64,000 nt of DNA from Siphonodentalium dalli (GCA_032622095.1 CP136065.1:38166732-38230731), one strand, 5' to 3'. Shown: positions 33,806 through 45,670, counted from the first letter of the stretch. Made by a program: numbers and translations. Notes: generated from the letters alone by a model not told the origin.

Positions 33806-34196
33806 ACTTTACCCAACAGAAGGGCCCTGTGCCAATGCATTCTCTTATATATGCGAGTCGACCATAGGTCGCCTCGCATATATAAGAGAATGCATTGGCT
33901 TAACACATTAAAAATTATAAAATTGTTAAAGAATGTAAGAAAAAATGGTAAAAAGTGTTAAAAAAAGATTTTTTTTAGGCCAATGCATTCTCTTATATAT
34001 GCGAGGCGACCTATGGTCGACTCGCATATATAAGAGAATGCATTGGCACAGGGCATAACTGTAACTATCACAATGTGGTCAAGGAGCCGGTTCCAATGAT
34101 ATCCATATTTGTATGGTTCTATTGAGACAGACCGAAGATATTTTAGGCTGTTGATGCTTTATTTGGCCGGTTTTGGCCGTTTTGTCGGGTAAAGGG
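33806..34196 (-). mobile_element. Subfamily T MITE with two hairpin modules (T2)
   Basis: The reverse-complement counterpart of T1 (36165-36556). The right end is 'ttgtcgggtaaaggg' plus TTAA; the left end 'ctttacccaacagaaggg' has lost its outer bases and TTAA. Two hairpin modules (33831-33899, 33977-34049) are inverted relative to each other. An arm of ~140 bp with 'caaggagccggttccaatga' lies to the right. Confidence 0.8.
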
Positions 34197-34312
34197 TTAA
34201 TGGAATGGCACCAATTTGATGGAAACATTTTAATGGCGACAAAATGTTTTACCAAATGTTTGGTCGGTATCCGCGGTGCATGTCAACGCAGACATACATA
34301 TGTACATGAACA

Positions 34313-34362
34313 TAATGTACATATACATGTATATATATATGTATATTTATATATATACCAGC
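34313..34362. repeat. (TA)-rich simple repeat
   Basis: Alternating 'tatatacatgtatatatata' type sequence. Confidence 0.8.
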
Positions 34363-35635
34363 CAGATAAACATTTATCACTTAACATGACATATGAATAA
34401 ATCCACTTGTATGACATGCTATATACTCGATATATACAATCAAATACATAAAACTGTGCAGTATATATTATGTGCTCCATTTTTTTATGTATGTATATAT
34501 GCAAAATTATGTTGTTGGGTTTTATATTTGAACTTATAGGCTGGAGTCGTCATCTCCGGTTTAAACCTCCGAGATTAAACCTGGTTTAAACCGTCATTGG
34601 TGGTCTAAATGCGCATTTTGTCCTTCAGTTGTCATTTAATTGATAACTCTATTCAGATAGATGTAATTTGCTCATAATCGCAGATAATCTGTTGCCAGAC
34701 TCACAAAGTACAAGCATAAAATGTATTAACGGCAGCCATACTATGTGCAGATAACGTTGTTATGTATCTCGCTAATAAAAGCACTGTGTGAAAACAAGAA
34801 TGTACATGTTTCAATTGATTTCACAAGAAATTAATACAGCCTGCCAATCACCATCGAAACGTAAATCCTGAATAATGCGGTCAATTAAGTTACATACCGA
34901 AATCCTGAATAATGCGACCAATTAACAACGTACATACCGAAATTACTGAACGCTCTTAATATTGACAAGTTATTTATAACCAATGAATATATCATTAAAG
35001 TTTCCACAGAGACGGTGCAATGTTGAGATCTTGATCCTTAGTCGTGATAATGTGAAACATCAAACAAGGAACACGCTTCTGTAAGATTTTGTTAAATTCG
35101 CCTGATATTTCAAAAGTTTCCTCTTAAAAAACGCTCTTTGTGACCAAAATGTTGTAAATCGAAAATATATGTGCACTTTTTATGACTGAACCATTTATAT
35201 TCAAATAATAAACGTTGTTACATGTGTGGATAGTCATAAAGCACACGATTGCATGATTCGGTGCATGATATATGAGCTCATATATGAGCTCTCTTTGTGG
35301 AAATGCCTTGAAACCAGTACCCCACTTTAAGATAAATTTTGAGGTGGTTGTTTTCATCAGAAATGGCGACAACCAGTTTTAATGGATTCAGTATATTCGA
35401 ATTAGGTTATAAAGTGTGTTTGTGTACTTTTCCCCAAAAATGCTTCTATGTTTGTTATTTGATGAATATTGTGGTTTGCTGTCTAGTCTATTAGGTGTTT
35501 CTTCGAAGTTCTATGTATTTGAACTTGATTGGCTCAGTAACAATGATTCGATTGGAAATTCAATTCAATTTCGAATCATTTGCCAAATTCGATTCGAGAT
35601 TTGATTCGAAATGAATACACCGATTCGCAGGGCCC
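34363..35635. other. No gene recognised
   Basis: At 34555-34605 'ctccggtttaaacctccgag' is a small imperfect palindrome. At 34862-34935 'cgaaatcctgaataatgcg' is repeated twice. At 35540-35620 the motif 'gattcga(a/g)at' recurs five or so times. Confidence 0.4.
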
Positions 35636-35826
35636 TAGTTGGTGATGTTCACCCATTAGTTTGGTCACCTCAATTATGCATTTTATCTTCTGAAAATTGG
35701 GGGCAATAGAACTGAAAACAAGAGGGTGAATTTGGTGATGCTAGCACGATGTGTGGGGTAGCATCATTATATTCACCCTCTGGGGACCTCATTTTGCAAA
35801 TGTCAGACACACTATATACAGGCTTG
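35636..35826. mobile_element. Family A element, left part lost (A8)
   Basis: Starts in the interior ('ggtgatgttcacccattag'), then a complete right hairpin ('agggtgaatttggtgatgct') and the end 'atacaggcttg'. Confidence 0.75.
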
Positions 35827-36009
35827 TCGCCTGCCCAATTTTGAAGATTTACCTCGAGACATTTTATTCACTATATCGCAGCCCTTATAGTCCTTTTTTT
35901 ATTAAACACAATTTTTTCTCTCTCAACGTTGGATCAGTCGGTTGCTAAAAATTAAAATAAAAGTGCATGTTGAAACATCAAAATGGTTTTTAATCAATTT
36001 ATAGCTCAA

Positions 36010-36652
36010 CTCTTTCTATACTGAATGGATTCTCCCACTCAGTTATAAAAGTATACATTCGAACGGTCAATTATCTATCTGGAGGGGTGTTAAGGAACAA
36101 TAATCAGGTGAAAGTGCAGAAGGAATGCTATTCATTGGTGGGAAATTGGGAGAAATTAAGTTAACCCTTTACCCAACAAAACGGCCAAAACCGGCCAAAT
36201 AAAGCTTCAACAGCCTAAAATATCTTCGGTCTGTCTCAATAGAACCATACAAATATGGATATCATTGGAATCGGCTCCTTGACCACATTGTGATAGTTAC
36301 AGTTATGCCCTGTGCCAATGCATTCTCTTATATATGCGAGTCGACCATAGGTTGCCTCGCATATATAAGAGAATGCATTGGCCTAAAACAAATCTTTTTT
36401 TAACACTTTTTACCATTTTTTCTTACATTCTTTAACAATTTTATAATTTTTAATGTGTTAAGCCAATGCATTCTCTTATATATGCGAGGCGACCTATGGT
36501 CGACTCGCATATATAAGAGAATGCATTGACACAGGGCCCTTCTGTTGGGTAAAGGGTTAACAACAAATGACCATATCATTTGTTGAACTTATTATCTGCA
36601 TATTTCCTAAGAATATTAACTGCTCGTCAACGAGTATTTAGTATAGAAAGTG
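36010..36652. mobile_element. Subfamily E element interrupted by T1 (E5)
   Basis: The left part, 36010-36160 ('ctctttctatactgaatgga', 'tattcattggtgggaaattg'), and the right part, 36561-36652 ('ttgttgaacttattatctgc', 'gtcaacgagtatttagtata'), together make one E copy. The subfamily T element lies between two TTAA tetranucleotides in the middle, a nested insertion. Confidence 0.75.
36165..36556 (+). mobile_element. Subfamily T MITE, complete (T1)
   Basis: TTAA on both sides (36161-36164, 36557-36560). Ends CCCTTTACCCAACA and TGTTGGGTAAAGGG. Two hairpin modules (36310-36380, 36463-36533) face each other around 'ctttaacaattttataattt'. There is a left arm of ~140 bp shared with T2. 392 bp, non-coding. 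Confidence 0.9.
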
Positions 36653-36911
36653 TTAAGCAAGGCTACAGATGTGCTGGTTATGAATATGAATCTATGAATT
36701 AGATTATAAAAAGACATACATGTACTTTGGAGAGGTTGCATCACGGGAGTTGGGATAACCCCTTGGTGAAAATTGAAATATGTGCAGGTCGGAAACCTAA
36801 TTGTGAAAAAAAAATTCAAATGAACCAATTACTGGACAATTCCAAGGAACAATGGATGGAAATCCAACATTTTCAGATAAAGAAAGAGGGATAACTCTTG
36901 AAAGGAAAATG

Positions 36912-37268
36912 TGAACAATGTCAATGAACACTCATTATTGGTATATAAATGATCTAAACATTTGTGAACAAAAACCAACAAAACGCGTGTGTCGCGACAG
37001 TGAACAACGTCAATGAACACTCTTTATTGGTATATAAATGATCTAAACATTTGTGAACAAAAACCAACTAAACGCGTGTGTCGCGACAGTGAACAATGTC
37101 AATGAACACTCTTTATTGGTATATAAATGATCTAAACATTTGTGAACAAAAACCAACTAAACGCGTGTGTCGCGACAGTGAACAACGTCAATGAACACTC
37201 TTTATTGGTATATAAATGATCTAAACATTTGTGAACAAAAACCAACAAAACGCGTGTGCCGCGACAGT
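36912..37268. repeat. 89-90 bp tandem repeat, 4 units
   Basis: Unit starts 36912, 37002, 37091, 37180; each carries 'ctttattggtatataaatga' and 'aaacgcgtgtgtcgcgacag'. Units differ at only a few bases, so the array is young. Confidence 0.95.
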
Positions 37269-37327
37269 ACACGAAAGGTGAGGAAAAATTTTTCAGACTA
37301 TAAATAGACCCACTTCAGGTTATGCTA

Positions 37328-38069
37328 TACCTTACTTGTATTTAAATTCGCGCAGTACTATTTTTCGCGCATCCTTTGGTGCGCAAATTTAAAACTGAGT
37401 GAAAAATAGTACGACTCTGAATTTAAAATACACGACAGGGAAAACAAAAGAGTTATGTCGATGAGTTACATACATTACGAAACATTGGACACTGCATAGA
37501 CAATTACGCCTATATATGTAGGCCTATGTTATTGTCGGTCAATCTATATAAAAAAATCAAAACCATTACCCAATGCAAACGACGTACAAATAATGGTAAC
37601 GTCGACAATGGTTGAAATGCTTGTAAGAAATGCGCATATTCTAGATTGTATGTGCAAGAAAGCACCCCCATTCACCACCCTGGAGTGACAGCATGACCAT
37701 GCATGCAGTCTGAGTTAGTATGTCATCACAACCCGCAACCAAGTCCGTTGCCTTTGCAGTTGTGTTTTTCTGTTTTCGAGTTCATTGCATTTATCTCCAG
37801 TCCATAACTACTTCAATATCAGTGTCATTATTTGAAGCAATCAACATCCATCACTGCTACAAAATGATGAGGCAGTTATGTTTTACACGATGTAAATCCA
37901 TTGTGATCATGTTTATTATACATGTATATCTTCAGAAACGAATGAGAACTGAAAGTGTGATCAGATCCAAGACTTTTACGAAAATATAGGTAGGTGCGCG
38001 AATTTAAAGTGAGCGATTTCAAAACTGAGCGAAAACTAGTACTGCGCGAATTTAAATACGAGTAAGGTA
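37328..38069. mobile_element. 742-bp element with ~45 bp inverted ends
   Basis: The ends 'taccttacttgtatttaaat' and 'atttaaatacgagtaaggta' are complementary, continuing through 'cgcgcagtacta'. CTA stands on both sides. The left end holds a second nested hairpin ('agtactatttttcgc' against 'gtgaaaaatagtac'). An 89-codon frame inside (37720-37989) shows no transposase motif. A 3-bp duplication would fit PIF/Harbinger-type elements, but CTA is not their usual target, so the superfamily is open. Confidence 0.75.
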
Positions 38070-38968
38070 CTACAGACTAATGTGAAAATTAGTACAACAT
38101 TCTCCTGATGTCAGCAAATTTCAGAATAAGAATGTAATAATTTCCAGTCAGATACGACCCAGAATGACACAATTAGAGATGTCAATGGCAACAATTTGAT
38201 TACATTATAGTTGACTCTGCGAAACAATCGAAAACTAATCGCGGATCCTGCAGGCTGACTACACTGAACACACAATGCGTCCTCAATATGGTCGTAGAAG
38301 ACTCATCTCTTCAAATTATGTTTTGAGATATAGCTAGCTTTGTGTGGTGTGGTGACAATCATGGACTTTAATTGTTGTGTTATATTTTTTTTGTGCAGGA
38401 TTTTTCTATTTTGTACATACTACAATATCATTACATCTTAGTGCCTAGTAGGCTGCAAGGACAACATGATATTTATTTTGTGTGTGTAGGATGTTTCTAT
38501 TTTGTATGTGCATTGGATCTAATTGATTGTGAATGCATTTGAAATGTATTAGTAGTGTTATATTCAAAATGAAAACTGTTTATGTCACCTCTAAACCCCA
38601 AGTCTCCTGCAATGTTGTCCATATTAAAATAATGAATATTTGTTAATCAACTGATATTTCAAAGAAAAAAGTTAAATAAAATAACTACGTAGCATATTTT
38701 TTTTAATTCCCAAAATAAAAACAATTGGGTGGATCGAGTCCGCTAACAAAAGTTACTCCAAAAATAAGGCATTAAAGACATATCATGGACTAAATTCAGT
38801 GAATTATAAGGATGAGTTAGTAACTAAACACTGGAAGAAGGTGGCAAATAACCAAGATTATTGAAAATTCCAACCACATCCATCGACTATGCCATTTTAA
38901 AGAACACAACGTTTGAATTTTGTTATTCCATTCTGAACACCTCAGTGCATTGTTTCACATCACTTTGA
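38070..38968. other. No gene recognised
   Basis: At 38774 'ttaaagacatatcatggact' faintly recalls the start of the composite repeat at 10776 and 12339. Otherwise unassigned. Confidence 0.35.
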
Positions 38969-39198
38969 CCCATTCAATACTGAATAATCATTTACGAGTA
39001 GTTCCCTTAGGAAATGTTCAGATAATAATTTCAACAAACATTTCCCACCAATGAATATGAATTATTCTGCTCTTGCATTATCTAATTTTCTGTCTGTCAT
39101 CTGCTTTTATTACCTGAACACCTCTCTTAATGAATAATAGACCATTCCCATGTATACTTTTATACCTGTATGGGAGCATCCATATAGTATAGAAAGGG
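38969..39198. mobile_element. Subfamily E element, near complete (E7)
   Basis: Left TTGA + CCCATTCAATACTGAAT, right 'atagtatagaaaggg' + TAA, so the inverted ends are 'CCCTTTCTATACTAAAT'-like. The interior has 'gagtagttcccttaggaaat', 'ttcccaccaatgaatatga' and 'ctgtctgtcatctgct'. 230 bp; used here as the model for the subfamily. Confidence 0.75.
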
Positions 39199-40054
39199 TA
39201 AACTGATTGATGTACAAACGCATGCATTTATTTACATTGGGAAAATTGCCCTACTAAAGGTTGAACCCCCTTGTCATTCAGTACTTCAGCCACCCCTGAT
39301 TATATTAACCTAAATAGTGCAGCCCATTCATTACCTAGCTGTACCTATGAAGTGTCTGGAATTTCTGCCTTTGGCAGCTTCCGGTACAATCAAGTCATTG
39401 AACTTTGAATAATAATATGCATTGAGAGACGAAAGTAGTCATTCCTTCCATGATTAGCCGACTGCTACCCTAATCGGACATGCTACATAATACTTGGTTA
39501 TATGGTACAAGATCTCTAATGGGGCCTAAACATCAACACATCATTCCAATAGATTAGATATGAAATTAAACGCATCCTCCAGCGGTGTGCCAGGTGCATT
39601 TAATGTGCACCCTGCGAAATTACACTCTGAATGCACAATAATGCATTAGCCAGCTCACAGAAGGGAGAGTATAACAGTATACATAATCACATTAACACAG
39701 AAGAGTGCATGACTGCAGCTGCCAAGATGAATGCATCATACAGGAATAAATAGGCAATTTGATACAGAAGTAGAATTTATCTTGCTAAAGTTAGAATACT
39801 GTCATCTAATAGGAATTTCCTTGTCCCATAAATACTCAAAATAGCCTGAAATAATTTTTAACTTGGGTCCCACCCAAGTGGCCAGATTAAACAAGATTTA
39901 GGTCTCAGTTAACTGTTATCATGATGACTTTCAATTAATAATCTATCTGTGGACAAATATATGATATGCAGTGTTAGAATGGGAATACCTCAGTTTGATT
40001 AATATTGTGAGCTGGGTTAACCCTCAACAAGAGTATCTCTGGGGTGTGGCAAAA
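39199..40054. other. No feature recognised
   Basis: AT-rich, no frames or repeats of note. Confidence 0.4.
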
Positions 40055-40615
40055 TATGTCCATGGAAATTTCAACAAAGGGCCCGATGATAACTCTGGTG
40101 AAAATTGGTGGTGGAAACCAAATTTGAACTTGACCTGTATATTGGGCTAGGAAACTTACAAATTTCATTTCATTCAGTTCAGACTTAATACTAAAGTTAT
40201 CATCTGGAAACCAAAAATGAGTGCAAATTCCAATGAAAAGGGCCGTAACTCTGTTGAAAATAGGTAGGCAGAACTCGAATTCGAACATGATCTGCATTTT
40301 GTGCTAGTAAGCTCACATACCAAATTTCATTCCATTTAGATCAGATACACTAAAGTTATCATCCATAAATGAACATTGAGTACAAATTCCATTAAAAAGG
40401 GCCATAACTATGGTGAAAATTGGCAGAAGGAACCCGAAATCGAACTCGACCTGTATTTTGTGCTAGATAACCCACATACCAAATTTCATTCCATTCAGTT
40501 CAGTCTTACTAAAGTTATCATCCGGAAACAAAAATAGAAAATGGACGGACGGACAGATGGACGAACCAATAACATAATACATTCCATATTTTTCAAAACT
40601 GGCATAAAAATGTTA
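40055..40615 (+). mobile_element. Helitron/pearl-like array, ~155 bp units (H6)
   Basis: Three units with 'gggcc(g/a)taactctg', 'gaactcgacctgtattttgt', 'ccaaatttcattccattcag' and 'taaagttatcatc', then a short ACGG run ('atggacggacggacagatgg') and the tail 'gaaccaataacataata'. The same tail stands at 41345-41380 immediately before a minisatellite. Confidence 0.65.
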
Positions 40616-40763
40616 GACGAATGGAAAATGGAAAATGTATGATTGATGCAAGGGAATTAACTCCGAAATGACTGTCCCAGGTCCAAGATAAAGCACTAAC
40701 TTTGGACTATTCAGACTTAAGTGGTATTTTTCAAGATGCTACAAAATGCCACTTTAAGTCTGA

Positions 40764-41224
40764 CCCTTTCAGTGCCAGGGGCCGATCTCATCGGCCCTAA
40801 TTTACCGTCTGTAAAATCGGCCCTAAAAAAAAACAAAAACATTATATATTTTTTTGGGTTGAATTTTGTTTTGGGTATGCTTAAGCATGCTATAGCGAAT
40901 ATAAAAACAAACTGGATAAAACCTTAGGGGCATGTTATAACTCAAAACTATCACCAAGTATTCATAGTAATACTTTTGATGCCCATGAAAAACGTAAGAT
41001 TCCCTGGCACTAAACCTACACAATAAGTCTGTTAAAGAATATAAGAATAAATTATTAAAATTGTAAAAAATGGTAAAAAATAATAACAAATGATGAAAAT
41101 TTGTTAGGCCAATGCATTCTCTTATATATGCGAGGCGACCTATGGTCGACTCGCATATATAAGAGAATGCATTGGCACAGGGTATATGGGTTGATACAAA
41201 AATCGGACCTGGCACTGAAAAGAG
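40764..41224. mobile_element. Subfamily D element, longest copy (D3)
   Basis: Left end CCCTTTCAGTGCCAGG with 'gccgatctcatcggccc', right end 'cctggcactgaaaag' with TTAA. One hairpin module at 41106-41175. It is about 200 bp longer than D1 because of an extra middle part (40850-41010). Confidence 0.8.
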
Positions 41225-41383
41225 TTAAGTCTTTCTGAACATACAGACAGGGTCCAAATTAAGTGGTAACCACTTATGAAAAAATTCCCACTTAGTGACT
41301 GGTTTATAATACAAAACACCACTTAATATATCCAAAATATGCGCAGATGGAAGGTCGGACAAACCAATAACATAATAGTAGTC

Positions 41384-42032
41384 ATGCACTTCTCCGTTAG
41401 TCATGCACTTCTCCCTGTTAGTCATGCACTTCTCCGTTAGTCATGCTCTTCTCCCTGTTAGTCATGCACTTCTGTCAGTCATGCTCTTCTCCCTGTCAGT
41501 CATGCACTTCTCCGTTAGTCATGCACTTCTCCGTTAGTCATGCACTTCTCCCTGTTAGTCATGCACTTCTCCCTGTTAGTCATGCACTTCTCCCCGTCAG
41601 TCATGCACTTCTCCCATTTTAGTCATTCACTCCTCCCTGTTAGTCATGCACTTATGTTAGTCATGCACTTCTCCCTGTTAGTCATGCACGTCTCCCTGTC
41701 AGTCATGCACTTCTCCGTTAGTCATGCACTTCTCCCTCTTAGTCATGCACTTCTCCCGTTTTAGTCATGCACTCCTCCCTGTTAGTCATGCACTTCTGTC
41801 AGTCATGCACTTCTCCCTGTTAGTCATGCACTTCTCCCTGTTAGTCATGCACTTCTCCCTGTTAGTCATGCACTTCTCCCTGTTAGTCATGCACTTCTCC
41901 CTGTTAGTCATGATCTTCTCCCTGTTAGTCATGCACTTCTGTTAGTCATGCACTTCTCCATGTTAGTCATGCTCTTCTCCCTGTTAGTCATGCACTTCTC
42001 CCTGTTGGCCATGAACTTCTCCCTGTTTGGTT
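41384..42032. repeat. 21-bp minisatellite, ~30 units
   Basis: The unit 'gtcatgcacttctccctgtta' occurs in several length classes (18, 21 and 23 bases). Because 21 is a multiple of three, plus-strand frames stay open (41540-41764, 41724-41945) with MHFSLLV-type repeats; I treat these as accidental. Confidence 0.95.
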
Positions 42033-42235
42033 ATTAGGGAGAAGTGGACTGCTATCAAGGTGAAGTAACAATGGCTGAAATTCCAATTTGCACCCAAACA
42101 TCACCCTTCTATGATCCAATAGGTATCCTGCAATGTCAGATGCTCATTTATAAAACCATTATAGTGAGTAAGAACACCATTATAATAAGTAAATATACTT
42201 TAAATATGCTGTTGGGCCATATGCATACTGGTATA

Positions 42236-42629
42236 TGAGAGAGCAGGGGCGCCGGAAGAGGGGGGCAGAGGGGGCAGCTGACCCCCCTGCCCTTGAACAA
42301 GGGGGGGGGGGTGAGCGGGGGCAGGACTTGCCCTTTTTCTGGAGACAGAAAATGCTTTTTGTGTGTTTAATCTTGTGTTTTTATAGCAAAATGTGACTTT
42401 TTTGGTCCAAATACCACCAATTTCACAAGGAATATTAATTTTTGGTCAATTTTATCACAAAACGGCCATAAAAACCGACAAATACCATTAAAATAGGGAT
42501 TTTTGCCACAATGAATTTATGGTTATTTTCCCGATTTTGCAGAGAAAATGCCCTTTTTTGCGGAAAAGTGCCCTTTTTGTAGGCTCTGCCCCCCTGCCCT
42601 TGGATGCTTCCGGCGCCCCTGTGAGAGAG
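42236..42629. mobile_element. Non-autonomous hAT element with 8-bp duplication (N1)
   Basis: The element proper is 42244-42621. Ends CAGGGGCGCCGGAAG and CTTCCGGCGCCCCTG are exact complements over 15 bases. TGAGAGAG flanks it on both sides (42236-42243, 42622-42629). CAGGG ends plus 8-bp duplications are the hallmark of the hAT superfamily. The interior has two 'gccctttttt'-type phrases and no frame; 378 bp. Confidence 0.9.
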
Positions 42630-43222
42630 AAGTCATTGGGATAAAAAATAGGGAGAAGTGACACAATTTAGGGAGAATTTTTTTCCCAAGTCACCCTTTA
42701 GGCTGTTCCCTGGTTGACATGCTTCTCCTAATTGGTGAACCAAAAAAGACAATTTGAGGTATGAAATATCAAAAGCTTGAAATTAGTCACCCCCACAAAC
42801 ATGGACTAAATTTTAAGCAGTTATCAATTTCATGCTTGATATTTTGTTTTAATTTTTAAAGAGAATATATATAGATTGATAGATTCTGATATTGTAATTT
42901 GTCAACAATTTTAGTAATGTAATGGCTGAGGATATTTAACCAAGAGTTATATTAGTACCATTAATAGAATTTTAGACCATTTGGGTCTCTCAGTTAGAAC
43001 TCGAACAATTCTGGCAAAATACTGGCAGGCTGCAAATGAAATTTTCTATAGCTAACACTTTCATAACTAAATGGATTCTCACATTAAATTATAAAATTGC
43101 ACATTGAAAAAGTCAACTAATCACATGGAGGGTTGTTTTGATAATACAAGACATATCATTCCTATTGAATCATTTAGGGGGAATTTAGAGATAATGATTT
43201 CCACAAACAACCTAAAAAACAT
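42630..43222. other. No gene; possible E remnant
   Basis: 43060-43170 contains 'actaaatggattctcacatt' and 'aactaatcacatggagggtt', resembling the right part of subfamily E, heavily diverged. Confidence 0.4.
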
Positions 43223-43230
43223 ATCTGATC

Positions 43231-44301
43231 CAGGGTTCGCGCTGCCTATTGCCAATTTAGAAAATTGCTATAAATAAAATTAAATGGGGCCAAAAAAATC
43301 CTGATTGGCTACAAAAAGTGGCACCTAGATTTTTGGCATTTGGCAATAGGTACCCATCGGGCATATAATAAAGCTTGCAGTCAATCGGTCGGAGAAAAAA
43401 CACACATCAATATCCGGTCGCGACATAGCTAATTGGGTTCTAATTGAAAGCTTATAATAGATTCGCGGCTTATGTCAGATCGACTTATTTTATCGCGGTG
43501 GTGAAAGGGTTTCGAATTTCTACTCGATACTAACACTAAGTACGGCTATTGACTCCAATTTGACCAAACATTAGCCAAACAAAGGTCTTCCTGAAGTCTA
43601 CATCGTTAGGAAGCTGTGTATTGATAGTAGGTGTTAGATAAATTATCATAAATATGTCATCCGTAACCCAGCTTTCACAAATTGTGACATACGGCAAATA
43701 TGAATCGTAAGCGCAAGTTAGATTTCAGCAACAATGCATCAGACACGCAACATCCTTCTAAAATGAAGAAAATTACTGATTTCTTCGGACATTCAGACAT
43801 TACCGATAGTCCAAATACAGTGGTTGATTTAACATCGACGTGTGCTACACCTAAAGCGAGCAACATACTAGTGTCCAATGTCACGAGAACGCCACAAAAA
43901 GTTGCAAGTTCGCCAAAACGAAAATTGGAAAATATCTCGCGAATGGCTATCATTCGATGGAGACAACAATGTTATGTTCTGTTCTACATGCCATGCTGCG
44001 AATGTTAACAACATGTTCGTATCTGGTTGTAGTATCATGAAGAAAGATATTATTCTGAAACACGAGCTAACCAAAGGTATGTGTACTATGTTTCAAATAT
44101 CACGCTATGTACAACGGGGAGTAAATAAATAACTATATACATATAATAGGTAATTTGCTTGTTTGTTGAACCAAATTCAAAAGTGGCACCAAAAAATATT
44201 GGTCGGAAAAAAGTGGCAACAGAAAGTATAAAGTGGCCCTAAACATAATGCAATTGGCAACAGCGTTGGCACCTGGGAATTTTGGGCCAGCGCGAACCCT
44301 G
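43231..44301 (+). mobile_element. hAT element with transposase remnant (N2)
   Basis: Ends CAGGGTTCGCGCTG and CAGCGCGAACCCTG are complementary over 14 bases. Flanks ATCTGATC (43223-43230) and ATCTGAAC (44302-44309) agree at 7 of 8. Subterminal parts contain 'ggcaatagg' and 'aaaagtggca(c/a)c' motifs. At 1071 bp it is too short for a full hAT transposase (usually over 500 residues), but it carries a recognisable first exon, so it is an internally deleted copy. Confidence 0.85.
43700..44076 (+). pseudogene. hAT transposase first exon, frameshifted
   Basis: Two overlapping plus-strand frames (from 43700 and from about 43878) together look like the N-terminus of a hAT-type transposase. The first has a basic start and KKITDFFG, a motif resembling a PCNA-binding PIP box. 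The second has NWKISREWLSFD, FCSTCHA and a GCSIMKKDIILKHE stretch, the pattern of a TTF/BED-type zinc-binding domain (C-x2-C with later H) seen in hAT-derived proteins such as the ZNF862 group. The two parts are in different frames, with the switch near 43915-43930, so the copy is broken. A consensus-like splice donor, AAAG/GTATGT, stands at 44076/44077, and no downstream catalytic exon (hAT C-terminal dimerisation domain) is present before the right terminus. The family assignment is from memory of motifs and moderately sure; the defect is seen directly. Confidence 0.6.
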
Positions 44302-44416
44302 ATCTGAACATTCTTGTCAGGGAAACATTCCAATTATAGCTCATCAAAACTGAGTTCACTAAACTTTCTGGGTAATTCTATTATATTCCTACTACTAATC
44401 ATGAAATAAAGTGTGA

Positions 44417-44671
44417 CACTAATGGCCTAAATAATCGACTCCTTAACCACAGCAGAATTATGGGTAACTTTTCAGGATTTAGTCGGAAATATGGCTTGTT
44501 GCCATTCATCGGAAAGCTCTCAGTGAGAAATATGGTTTGTTGCCATTCATCGGAAAGCTCTCACAGAGAGCTTTCCGATGAATGGCAACAAACCATATTT
44601 TACGACTAAATCCTGAAAAGTTACCCATAATTCTGATGTGGTTAAGGAGTCGATTATTTAGGGCATTACTG
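44417..44671. mobile_element. Family B MITE with internal duplication (B11)
   Basis: 255 bp. The segment 'ttgccattcatcggaaagct' is present twice in the left arm before the centre, lengthening the loop side. The left terminus is mutated ('cactaatggcc') and the right end is intact with TA. Confidence 0.85.
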
Positions 44672-45009
44672 TATTAATGGTATCACACAAAGAACAGTCA
44701 AAATGTCCATTGGTCTCTTCATCTTATGTCACGATGGATGATGAAAGGAAAAAAATGTGAACTTGGTGCAAAGTTAAATTATTCAGTTATCCAGGAAGCA
44801 CAAGTGTAAGATTGTTAACAGACACAATTTGTTGTGTCATCAAACTACCATTCCCATGTCATTAATTCATAGTATAATGGCAACACATACTATACATCAT
44901 AAATATGTTGGTAGGCAAATCAGCGAAAAAATAATGTTTTATGAATTTTTATGTTCTAATCCACATTCCTGACTCGAATGGTGGCATTTCAAAAACTATT
45001 AAACTACAC
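44672..45009. other. Mostly unassigned
   Basis: 44950-45009 belongs to the weak repeat noted at 32455 ('cattcctgactcgaatggtg'). Confidence 0.35.
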
Positions 45010-45670
45010 TATTGGGTCTCTTATATTGCGGAAATATATATATATATTTTTTAAAGTGTAGGATCTGTCTATCTATCTGTTTGTTTGCGATTTTTCTCCC
45101 AGGCTCCTGGACCAATTTCAACCAAATTTGGTGTGGTGACTCGGGGTACCTTGGTGGATGTTATAACAGTGTTAGTTTGTCAAAATTAAAAAAAAATATG
45201 TGTATTATTAAATTGAGCAATGATTTTTCAATCTAAACAAATTTTCAAAAATCTAAATAATTTTTATTTTTTTTTATAAATTAAAAAAAAAAATTGGCAC
45301 ACAAAGGGGCCACTGAATAAAGATCAAAATGTGGGCACAAGTCCCTAACACACAAAGAAGCCCTTTGGGAGCCAGGAGTGTAAGCTAGTATATATATAAG
45401 TTTGGAGAATTAATCGGCAATAAAAATATTTTATAAATATTTGTGCCTCTCATCAGACCCCCATTCCTGACATATGCATCTTTATACCACACAATTAGAT
45501 TCCCTATATCACGAAGATGACTATAAATGTACATAAGTTTGGTATAGAAATCGGTGACAAAGTATGTTTTAAAATATTTTCGGCACCCGTCCACCTACCC
45601 CCATCCCTGAGTCAGTCAGCACCAGTGGACATATTTACGCCACAGCATAAATTTCCCCATATCAGGGACA
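45010..45670. repeat. Old dispersed repeats
   Basis: 45100-45185 ('caaccaaatttggtgtggtg', 'ggtggatgttataac') is related to 22115-22165 (reverse) and 5290-5340. 45445-45520 and 45590-45670 repeat 'cccattcctgac(a/t)' phrases of 32455. Confidence 0.4.

Noticed and set aside
36912-37268. Regularly spaced repeats as a CRISPR array
   Set aside because: The units are contiguous with no unique spacers and the context is eukaryotic.
41540-41945. Frames with MHFSLLV repeats resembling a repetitive secreted protein
   Set aside because: Product of the 21-bp minisatellite; units of other lengths break the frame.
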